From contig CALLKA010000050.1 of NCBI GenBank assembly GCA_938008665.1, forward strand, positions 1 to 43,188: a stretch of 43,188 nucleotides of DNA. Reading direction: 5' to 3'. Below are positions 25,142 to 32,574 of this stretch, one piece after another. Every line of letters begins with the position of its first letter. Positions within the stretch are counted from its first letter, which is position 1. This DNA comes from an uncultured Bacteroidota bacterium (GTDB lineage Bacteria; Bacteroidota; Bacteroidia; Chitinophagales; Chitinophagaceae). The notes below the pieces were generated by a model. It was not told the origin of the DNA. It was given only the letters and a program-made list of their open reading frames with translations, and searched no databases. The translations under genes and the position numbers were made by a program.

Positions 25142-28100
25142 ATGAAACTTAAACACCATCAATTTAAAAGAACAATCTTTGCCACATTATTTTTAATAAT
25201 GAACGCCACTTTTTCTTTTAATGCGAACGCGCAAAAAGTGTCTGATTTTATTTTTGATACTTATTTAATTAAGGAGGGGATGTCGCAAAGTACCTCCATG
25301 TCAATATATCAAGATAAGGTTGGGTATATATGGGTAGGAACCCAATCTGGTGTTGATCGATTTGATGGGTATACTTTTAAACAATATGCGCATGATTTAA
25401 AAAATGATAAAACTCGTTCAACAGGCTGGGTACTTGATATTGCTGAAGACAAGGATGGTAATATTTGGACGGTAGATAATCAAGGTCATTTTTCTAAATT
25501 GGATAGAGTCAGCGATCAGTGGTCAAATTTTACTTTGCCATTTCGAGATTCTCTAGTTAAAAAAAATAAATCTTTACGATATAATTTTGGAACACCAAGA
25601 AGTATTTATGTTGACTCTTTAACTAATCAAGTTTGGTTAGGAACCAACGGAGTAGGACTTGTGTCTTATAATACCATTACAAAAAAAATTACTCAATTTC
25701 TTGTACATCCAGAAGCTGCAACAAAATATGGACCACAGGAAAAAGTAAGTCAAGTCAGAAGTTTATCAGCAAACAAATTGGTTGTTGCTACAGATAAAGG
25801 CGTGCAAACTTTCGACACTAAAACAAATAAATTTGCTACTTTATTTAATTCAAAAGATTCTTTATTCTTGGGCTTGCCCACCGATTTAAAAGTTGTAGGT
25901 CCAACGATTTATGTTGCAAATCAATATGGTGCCTATATTTATAATACTATAACGGGCGCCTTACAAACTTTTAAACATGAAAATGGGAATGAAAATTCCA
26001 TTGCCTCTAACAACGTTAATGGTATTCATTATAACAGTCAAAAAAATTATTTGTGGTTAAGCATTATTGGAGAAGGGATAGATATAATTAATCTTGCAAA
26101 TAATAAAGTGGTACACTTAAATAAAAATAATGCCAAAGACAATGGGATTACAGAATCTAATTATGAGAATATTTTTGAAGATAAAGACCATAATATTTGG
26201 GTTGGTACGGCGATATCAGGTTTGTTGAAATACGATCCAAGTAAAAGGGTTTTTGGATTAATGACCAAAACATATCCAAGTGATTTTAATTTGGGAATTA
26301 ATTCTACATGGGGGATGATGGTAGACTCAAAAGGAATTATTTGGTTAGGTGAATATGAAACTGGAGGAGGCATACTTGCAATTGATAGAGCTCATAAAAC
26401 AAAAAAGTCCTATTTAAAAAATGTTAATGGTACTACCCTTAGAAGTTGGAAGTTTTGTGAAGACAACAAAGGAAATATTTTTGCCTTTACAGGGAGTAAT
26501 ACTAATGGGTTAGTTGTATTTTATAAAGCAAGTAATAGCGCTGAGTTTAAAAAACTTGGATATGCGAATGATTTATTAGATCAGTTTTCTCAGTCGGTCA
26601 ATGGCTCAAGTTTTTTAAATAATAAAAAGGAATTAATTGTTGGAGGCATTCACCCCATCATCTTAGCAGACTCCAATGGTAATAAAATTTTTAAATTTGT
26701 TGATTTGCCTAAAGCACTGGAAAAAGGGTTTTTTGATGTGCAACGCAAGTCAAAAGATGAATTATATGTTGTAAACGAAGATGGTATCTTTTTGTTCAAT
26801 GAGTCAAATAATAAAGTTATTGCTTTAACAAAAAATATGAAATTCTTGCCAGGCGAAGATATTTATTCAGGGCCTACTTTGCAGGTAATTGATGGCAAAA
26901 TGGCTTTTTTAGCAACCTATGGCAATGGATTAGTTAAAGTTGATTTCGAAAAACAGACCAAGGTATTTTTAACTTTAGATGATGGTATTCCAAATCTTTA
27001 TTTATATGACATATTTGCTGGGAAAGATAATATATTATGGATTTCATCTAATTATGGTATTCTAAGATATAATCCTTATACTAATAAATTTAGATCTTTT
27101 GGTCCTGCAGAAGGCGTTCAGGGGTATGAATTCAATACCAATAGCGCATTTATGACTCCTAATAATGAAATATTTTTTAATGGAGTATTAGGTTTAAATT
27201 ATTTTCATTCAGAAGATGTAAAAGTGGATACGGTACCACCAACTGTAATTATTCAAAAATTTTCTACAAGAGATTCAACAATTTATATTGAAGCAGCTAA
27301 TCCTAATTCAACTTTTGAAATTGAATATAAGAATAATAATTTATCATTTGATTTTATAGCATTTAATTTTCGAGATGCTTTAAAAAATCAATATGCTTAT
27401 AAAATGGAAGGGTATGACGAAGATTGGATTTATGCTGGCACACGACGTTTTGCTTCCTATACTAATTTAAGAGAAGGAAATTATACATTCAGGGTGAAAG
27501 CTGCAAATAGTGATGGTATTTGGAATGAAAAGGGGGCGAGCATGTCTATTAAAATATTACCACCAATTGGAAGAACCTGGTATGCATATTTATTGTATGT
27601 CATTTTAATTAGCTGCTCTGTTTATTTTTTCTCAAAATACCGTGAGAGAAAACAATTTAAGAAATTGGAAGATGATCGTAAAAATGGAGAATTAGCGGAA
27701 GCAAAAGCTTTACAAGAAAGATTATTGCCTAAAACTTTACCTGTTATTAAAAATTTAGATATCGCCGGTTATTTAAGAACCTCTACCGAAGTCGGTGGGG
27801 ATTATTATGACTTTTTTGAACAACCGGATGGTTCATTATATGCAATATGTGGTGATGCTACTGGACATGGAACGCCTTCCGGTATGTTGGTTTCGATTAC
27901 CAAGGCCGGTATTATTGGCTTACCTCAAATGAGTCCAAAGGACATGTTACATGAGTTAAACCGTGTGGTGAAAAAAGTAGATTTGGGCATTTTAAGAATG
28001 AGTTTAAATATCGCCTTGGTTAAAGAAAATCAAATTACCCTAAGTTCTGCGGGGATGCCTCCTTACTTTATATATAGGGCAGCCACCAACAGCACAGAAG

Positions 28101-28393
28101 AAATACAATTATCTGGCGTGCCATTAGGTAGCTTTAATGATGTACACTTTGACCAAACAAGTACTTCATTTAATTCAGGAGATATTTTGGTAATTATTTC
28201 GGATGGTTTACCAGAAGCCCCTAACTTAGCGGGAGAATTGTTTGACTATCAAAAACTGCAGGACCTAATTACTACTTATGGCAACAAAACTGCACAAGAA
28301 GTAATTGATCAATTGATGATTGAAGCAGATGCTTGGTTATCCGGCAATCATAATCCAGATGACATCACATTAGTAGTAATAAAACATAAATAA
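25142..28393 (+). CDS. membrane sensor phosphatase, second paralogue: propeller, Y_Y_Y, TM, SpoIIE-type PP2C
   Basis: 1083 residues, starting 20 bases after the previous gene. The signal peptide ends near FNANAQ. The propeller is more canonical than in the first copy, with blade motifs GYIWVGTQSGVDRFDGYTF, NIWVGTAISGLLKYDP and ILWISSNYGILRYNPYT. Y_Y_Y (about 725-808, LREGNYTFRVKAAN) leads into one membrane helix (about 811-831), a charged linker and the PP2C domain (854-1083) with GGDYYD, GDATGHG, SDGLPEA and PDDIT. The sensor half resembles that of Bacteroidota hybrid two-component systems, but the kinase and HTH domains are replaced by a phosphatase. The near-identical catalytic domains imply that both copies act on the same substrate in response to different signals. 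Confidence 0.9.
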   Translation: MKLKHHQFKRTIFATLFLIMNATFSFNANAQKVSDFIFDTYLIKEGMSQSTSMSIYQDKVGYIWVGTQSGVDRFDGYTFKQYAHDLKNDKTRSTGWVLDIAEDKDGNIWTVDNQGHFSKLDRVSDQWSNFTLPFRDSLVKKNKSLRYNFGTPRSIYVDSLTNQVWLGTNGVGLVSYNTITKKITQFLVHPEAATKYGPQEKVSQVRSLSANKLVVATDKGVQTFDTKTNKFATLFNSKDSLFLGLPTDLKVVGPTIYVANQYGAYIYNTITGALQTFKHENGNENSIASNNVNGIHYNSQKNYLWLSIIGEGIDIINLANNKVVHLNKNNAKDNGITESNYENIFEDKDHNIWVGTAISGLLKYDPSKRVFGLMTKTYPSDFNLGINSTWGMMVDSKGIIWLGEYETGGGILAIDRAHKTKKSYLKNVNGTTLRSWKFCEDNKGNIFAFTGSNTNGLVVFYKASNSAEFKKLGYANDLLDQFSQSVNGSSFLNNKKELIVGGIHPIILADSNGNKIFKFVDLPKALEKGFFDVQRKSKDELYVVNEDGIFLFNESNNKVIALTKNMKFLPGEDIYSGPTLQVIDGKMAFLATYGNGLVKVDFEKQTKVFLTLDDGIPNLYLYDIFAGKDNILWISSNYGILRYNPYTNKFRSFGPAEGVQGYEFNTNSAFMTPNNEIFFNGVLGLNYFHSEDVKVDTVPPTVIIQKFSTRDSTIYIEAANPNSTFEIEYKNNNLSFDFIAFNFRDALKNQYAYKMEGYDEDWIYAGTRRFASYTNLREGNYTFRVKAANSDGIWNEKGASMSIKILPPIGRTWYAYLLYVILISCSVYFFSKYRERKQFKKLEDDRKNGELAEAKALQERLLPKTLPVIKNLDIAGYLRTSTEVGGDYYDFFEQPDGSLYAICGDATGHGTPSGMLVSITKAGIIGLPQMSPKDMLHELNRVVKKVDLGILRMSLNIALVKENQITLSSAGMPPYFIYRAATNSTEEIQLSGVPLGSFNDVHFDQTSTSFNSGDILVIISDGLPEAPNLAGELFDYQKLQDLITTYGNKTAQEVIDQLMIEADAWLSGNHNPDDITLVVIKHK
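27701..28390 (+). repeat. direct repeat copy 2 (phosphatase domain coding segment)
   Basis: Second copy of the segment at 24429-25118. Differences are mostly silent third-position changes, so the copies are held alike by selection, recent duplication or gene conversion. Homologous recombination between the copies would delete about 3.3 kb and leave one hybrid sensor phosphatase. Confidence 0.85.
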
Positions 28394-28410
28394 CCATTAA
28401 ATAACAATAA

Positions 28411-28827
28411 ATGAAAAAGCCCTCCGTTGAACTTAGGTTGCCCATACTGCCAAATATGGAGTTGATTGCAACCCAAACAGCCGAAGTAATTTCAAGGCAT
28501 ATGAATCTTACTGAGGATCAAGGCGCCGAGATTAGTATGGCATTGATAGAAGCCTGTATTAATGCATTTGAACATTCAAAAGCAGAAAACAATGTTTTTA
28601 TTAATTTCCTAATTGAAGATGATTCCTTAGTCATTAAGGTAATTGATCAAGGTATTGGATTTGATAAAACAAAAGTAGAAATTCCTAAAATTGAAAATAA
28701 AATAGGAAAAGATGAAAGAAAAAGAGGTTGGGGCTTACAGCTTATCCAGGAATTAATGGATTCTGTTGAGTTTGAATCTAATGATGAAGGCACGACTGTA
28801 ACAATGAAAAAAAATATTAAACACTAA
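28411..28827 (+). CDS. RsbW-like anti-sigma factor / serine kinase (HATPase_c_2)
   Basis: 138 residues of GHKL ATPase fold, the length of RsbW/SpoIIAB-type kinases. The N box is EACINAFEH (47-55, with Glu47 as likely catalytic base and Asn51 for Mg), the G1 box is DQGIGFD (79-85) and the G2 box is GWGLQLI (106-112). It should phosphorylate the STAS protein encoded 9 bases downstream and bind its unknown partner when the STAS protein is phosphorylated. It follows the second sensor phosphatase by 17 bases. No sigma factor gene is nearby, so the protein it sequesters is not known; the following cyclase is a candidate. Confidence 0.9.
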   Translation: MKKPSVELRLPILPNMELIATQTAEVISRHMNLTEDQGAEISMALIEACINAFEHSKAENNVFINFLIEDDSLVIKVIDQGIGFDKTKVEIPKIENKIGKDERKRGWGLQLIQELMDSVEFESNDEGTTVTMKKNIKH

Positions 28828-28836
28828 AATTTATTT

Positions 28837-29178
28837 ATGAGCGACTTTATAACAAGTATAAAAGAAAACAATTCAATTGTAATCATTGAAACCAATGGTT
28901 ATTTAAACAATGTAGGTGGCGAAGCAGTGTCGGCAGTGGTTTATGAAAAAATGGCACAAGGTCAAACTAAATTTTTAATCAATATGGCCGGTACAAAAAT
29001 TGTAAATAGTATTGGTGTTTCTATATTGATTGAAATTATTGAAAAATTACAAGAAGTGAATGGTAAAATTGGTTACTATAATTTAGCACCTATTGTTGCA
29101 AAGACATTTAACATTATGGGCTTGACAAAATATTCAACTGTTCATGAAACAGAAGAAGCCGCTGTTAATGAATTGTAA
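28837..29178 (+). CDS. STAS-domain anti-sigma factor antagonist (RsbV/SpoIIAA-like)
   Basis: 113 residues, a single STAS domain. The segment KFLINMAGTKIVNSIGVSIL (45-64) aligns with the phosphorylation loop of SpoIIAA. Ser58 matches the phosphorylated Ser, while the usual Asp before it is Asn57 and the following Ser is Ile59. It is expected to cycle between phosphorylated (by the RsbW-like kinase) and free forms (by the two PP2C sensors). Its stop codon overlaps the start of the cyclase gene as TAATG at 29176-29180, so the two are translationally coupled. Confidence 0.88.
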   Translation: MSDFITSIKENNSIVIIETNGYLNNVGGEAVSAVVYEKMAQGQTKFLINMAGTKIVNSIGVSILIEIIEKLQEVNGKIGYYNLAPIVAKTFNIMGLTKYSTVHETEEAAVNEL

Positions 29179-31295
29179 TGGCTTCCGATTTCAATATTAA
29201 TGATCTTCAATTAAAGTATCTTGAACTAGAAACTTTATTGGATATTACTAATGAGCTTAACTCATTTGACCAGATTTCTGTATTACTGCAAGAAATTTTA
29301 GTAAAATCATGTGGCGTTTTGAATGCTAGCTCTGGTTTAATTTTAATTGAGGATGATAATTCGGATGTATTACATATTGGCGCCGATTTTAATATTGATA
29401 TTTCTGTTTTAAAAGGCTTGATATTCAATAAGCGTAAGGGTATTATAAGTGAAATCAATGAATCTAGGAAAGCACTCAATATTAAAATTGAGGATGATTC
29501 ATTTTTATCTAAAACGCAATGTAAGTTTGGATTAATTGCACCCTTTTTAGACAAAAAAAATTTAGTAGGCGTAATCATACTGTTTGATAAAGAGTCAAGG
29601 CAAGGACTTTCGCCTTTTCATGATTCTGATGCAAATATGTTGTCAGCAATTGCAACACAGGCTAGTGTTGCCTATAATAACATTAAACTAATTGAAAACA
29701 TTAAGGAGGCCAAAACCTTCAATGACAACGTAATGCAATCAATTGTCACTGGTGTTTTTACTACAAATTTAATGGGTGAAATTAATCATATTAATAGAGC
29801 TGCTATTGCAATTATTAATCTTGATAAGGAAAATGTATTAGGTAATCACTATGAATATGTGTTTGAATCAAATGAGTTCATTACACAGCTTATCACAAAA
29901 TGTGAACTGGAATCCGTTACCATATCTGAAAGTCAAATTTTATTGGAATGTAACGGGAAGTCCACCACGGTAAATATTTCAGTTTCTCCATTGATGAATG
30001 ACGCAAATGAACCAATTGGATCGGTAGTTGCCATGGAGGATTTATCAAATTTAGATAAATTGAAATCTACCTTTAAAAAGTATGTTTCAAAACAAATTGT
30101 AGATCAGTTACTAGAAAATGATGAAATGTTGAATTTAGGTGGCCAGGAACAAGAGGCGACCATCTTATTTTCGGATATTAGGGGCTTTACATCCATGTCT
30201 GAAACCATGGCACCGAATGAAGTAGTAGAAACGCTAAATGATTATTTTAATTTAATGATTGAAATAATTTTCAAATACAATGGCACTTTAGATAAAATTA
30301 TTGGGGATGCTTTAATGGTTATATATGGGGCACCCAATTCAACAGAACAGGACACTGAAAACTCCGTTCTTACTGCAATTGAAATGCAGGAAAAATTAAT
30401 TCAATTTAATCAGGATCGGATTATTAATTTAAAACAACCTATAAAAATAGGTATAGGAATTAATAGGGGAAAAGTGATTAGCGGAAATATTGGATCCAAA
30501 CAGCAAATGAACTTTACAGTTATTGGTGACTCAGTTAATTTGGCTTCTCGCTTGTGTTCTGTTGCCGCAGCTGATGAAATTATAGTTTCCGATGCAGTAT
30601 GGAAGAAGGTGAAACATTTAAAATCATTTAAATCAAAAAAACTAACCCCGGTAAAGGTTAAAGGAAAGGTGAAACCTATTGAGATTAAGGAAATACAGTA
30701 TAATCGTCCTGAATTTCAATACGAACTTGCGTATGAAAAAATAGAACAATTTTTATTATTAAACTTACCTCAGCAGTATACGTATCACACTATTGAACAC
30801 ATAAGAGACGTGGTGATTCAATCAGAGCGTATTGCTAAAAAAGAGAAAATTGAAAAATCAGTTATTCAAGATATAAAGTTGGCTGCTTGGTTGCATGATG
30901 TTGGCTATATATGGGAGCCCCAAAGGCACGAAGCGAGGGGTGCCGAATATGCTACTGCTATTTTAAATGAAATGAAATTTCCAAAATCAAAAATAAGTTT
31001 GATTACCGGCATGATCATGGCGACTAAAATTCCACAATCTCCAAAAAATCATTACGAACAAATTATTTGTGATGCTGATTTGGATTACCTAGGCCGAGCC
31101 GATTATGACACCAATAGTAATAATTTATTACAGGAAATAGAATTAGTTAAAAAACTTACACCAAAAGAATGGTTACAAATTCAGGAAAAGTTTTTAAAAG
31201 CGCATATCTATTTCACAACTACTTCTCAAAAATTAAGAAACCAAAATAAAAATAAAGTTCTAAACAAAATCCAACAACAATTAAAAAATAACTAG
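29178..31295 (+). CDS. GAF-PAS-class III adenylate/guanylate cyclase-HD domain protein
   Basis: 705 residues, cytoplasmic (no signal or membrane helix). A GAF domain (about 15-170) and a PAS domain (about 180-290) precede a class III cyclase catalytic domain (about 320-505). The metal aspartates are Asp333 in FSDIRGFT and Asp377 in IIGDALM; Lys373 and Thr447 sit at the base-selecting positions, and Asn454 and Arg458 in DSVNLASRL are the transition-state pair. This set points to cAMP more than cGMP, but the call is by eye. An HD domain (about 530-690) has YHTIEH (536-541), HD at 573-574 and CDAD at 631-634, so it could be a metal-dependent phosphohydrolase. Synthesis and breakdown of a nucleotide messenger may thus be joined in one chain. 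The TAATG overlap ties it to the STAS gene. Confidence 0.9.
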   Translation: MASDFNINDLQLKYLELETLLDITNELNSFDQISVLLQEILVKSCGVLNASSGLILIEDDNSDVLHIGADFNIDISVLKGLIFNKRKGIISEINESRKALNIKIEDDSFLSKTQCKFGLIAPFLDKKNLVGVIILFDKESRQGLSPFHDSDANMLSAIATQASVAYNNIKLIENIKEAKTFNDNVMQSIVTGVFTTNLMGEINHINRAAIAIINLDKENVLGNHYEYVFESNEFITQLITKCELESVTISESQILLECNGKSTTVNISVSPLMNDANEPIGSVVAMEDLSNLDKLKSTFKKYVSKQIVDQLLENDEMLNLGGQEQEATILFSDIRGFTSMSETMAPNEVVETLNDYFNLMIEIIFKYNGTLDKIIGDALMVIYGAPNSTEQDTENSVLTAIEMQEKLIQFNQDRIINLKQPIKIGIGINRGKVISGNIGSKQQMNFTVIGDSVNLASRLCSVAAADEIIVSDAVWKKVKHLKSFKSKKLTPVKVKGKVKPIEIKEIQYNRPEFQYELAYEKIEQFLLLNLPQQYTYHTIEHIRDVVIQSERIAKKEKIEKSVIQDIKLAAWLHDVGYIWEPQRHEARGAEYATAILNEMKFPKSKISLITGMIMATKIPQSPKNHYEQIICDADLDYLGRADYDTNSNNLLQEIELVKKLTPKEWLQIQEKFLKAHIYFTTTSQKLRNQNKNKVLNKIQQQLKNN

Positions 31296-31297
31296 TT

Positions 31298-31960
31298 ATG
31301 GCACAAGCAGGACATAGTGCAAACAAAACACATTTTCAATTAGACCGCATTTCATTTTTTACAGATGGCGTTTTTGCTATTGCAATTACATTATTAGTAA
31401 TTGAATTTAAAGTTCCTGTAATTGAACACCCAACTGATCATTTACTTTGGGATGCACTCAGAGAAATGTCATGGAAATTATTAGGATTTATAATTAGCTT
31501 TTGTATTGTTGGCTATTACTGGTCCGTACATCATCGTATTTTTGGTTATGTAGAAAAATACACTTCAAGATTAATATGGTTGAATTTGTTATTTTTATTC
31601 TCGGTTGTATTATTGCCTTTTACTTCAGGATTACTAGGGGAATATGCTTCTGAAACCCATTTAATGATACCTTATGGTGTTTATGTAATTAATATATGTT
31701 TGACAGCAATCATGAATGCGGTGCTATGGTTTTATGTAAGTAATCCTAAGCATGATTTATTAACCCACCAAATTTCAAAAGAAAGAATCCTTTTAGGATT
31801 TTATTTCACATTAGTTGTCCCAATAATTTTTATTATTTCTCTATTAGTTACCTATTATAATCCAACCATTGGACGACTTATTCCATTAACCATTCCTTTT
31901 ATATTAAAGTATGGATTAAATGGGATAGCCAGTCGTGCTATCGCTAAAGAAAAAAAATAA
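31298..31960 (+). CDS. TMEM175-family (DUF1211) potassium channel-like membrane protein
   Basis: 220 residues with about six membrane helices. The family signature RISFFTDGVFAIAITLLVIEF (from 17) is near the N terminus; in bacterial TMEM175 proteins this first helix lines the potassium pore. There is no cyclic-nucleotide-binding domain. The gene begins 2 bases after the cyclase stop, so it is almost certainly co-expressed with it. A link between second messenger and ion flux is tempting, but nothing in the protein sequence shows direct gating. Confidence 0.88.
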   Translation: MAQAGHSANKTHFQLDRISFFTDGVFAIAITLLVIEFKVPVIEHPTDHLLWDALREMSWKLLGFIISFCIVGYYWSVHHRIFGYVEKYTSRLIWLNLLFLFSVVLLPFTSGLLGEYASETHLMIPYGVYVINICLTAIMNAVLWFYVSNPKHDLLTHQISKERILLGFYFTLVVPIIFIISLLVTYYNPTIGRLIPLTIPFILKYGLNGIASRAIAKEKK

Positions 31961-31978
31961 TTCAAAAGCCGAAAGCAA

Positions 31979-32482
31979 ATGCCAAATCATCATCAGTTTA
32001 AATTAATCAGTTCGCATACTAATTGCGAGGTAAAACTGCATTTATTAAACGAACAAAATGGTTTATTTGCTACAGCTCCTTTTTCTAAAGGGGACATCAT
32101 CACTAATTTTGGTTCCTCAAAAATTGTGGATACACCGAATTATTTAACTGTTCAAGTTGGGGAAAACAAACACATACACTTAAGCCCTGAATATTTACAA
32201 TACACCAATCACTCTTGTGAGCCGAATGTTTTATTTAACACAAGTTCAATGGAATTGGAATGCTTGACCGATATTGCTATAGGGGATGAGTTGACTTTTT
32301 TTTATCCAGCCACAGAATGGGAAATTTCTCAAACATTTAATTGCCATTGTGGGAAACCAACTTGTGTAGGGCTTATTCAAGGTGCTGCTGAATTACCTGC
32401 AGATATATTAAATAGATACAAGATCACTGATTTCATTAACGCAATGGTAAAAAAATATAATAGGTTATTATTACTCTTTTAA
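31979..32482 (+). CDS. SET-domain protein (putative lysine methyltransferase)
   Basis: 167 residues, a compact SET domain with post-SET cysteines. NGLFATAPFSKGDII (27-41) is the N-terminal strand, NHSCEPNV (77-84) the cofactor/pseudoknot motif, GDELTFFYP (102-110) the catalytic Tyr region, and CHCGKPTC (122-129) with Cys80 can form the post-SET zinc site. SET enzymes transfer methyl groups from S-adenosylmethionine to lysines; bacterial targets are mostly unknown. It lies 18 bases after the channel gene, is the last gene of the signalling run, and is followed by a terminator. Whether it belongs functionally is unclear. Confidence 0.87.
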   Translation: MPNHHQFKLISSHTNCEVKLHLLNEQNGLFATAPFSKGDIITNFGSSKIVDTPNYLTVQVGENKHIHLSPEYLQYTNHSCEPNVLFNTSSMELECLTDIAIGDELTFFYPATEWEISQTFNCHCGKPTCVGLIQGAAELPADILNRYKITDFINAMVKKYNRLLLLF

Positions 32483-32503
32483 TTTTAATAACTGTGTTGG
32501 CAT

Positions 32504-32541
32504 AAAAAAACCCATCCCGATTTATTGGGATGGGTTTTTTT
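32504..32541. terminator. bidirectional rho-independent terminator
   Basis: Stem CCCATCCC (32511-32518) and GGGATGGG (32527-32534), extended by A7 on the left (32504-32510) and T7 on the right (32535-32541). It lies 21 bases after the SET gene stop and serves the convergent Gfo/Idh/MocA gene ending at 32575. Confidence 0.93.
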
Positions 32542-32574
32542 ATGTGAATTGCTTAACCCTAATTTACAATAGGA

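Noticed and set aside
22011..28393. Sporulation function suggested by the SpoIIE-type domains
   Set aside because: SpoIIE-type PP2C domains are widespread in non-sporulating bacteria, and everything else here indicates a Gram-negative Bacteroidota cell.
29178..31960. Pycsar-like anti-phage pair (cyclase plus membrane effector)
   Set aside because: The cyclase carries GAF, PAS and HD regulatory domains and follows a kinase/STAS switch, and the membrane protein lacks a cyclic-nucleotide-binding domain. No other defence gene is near.
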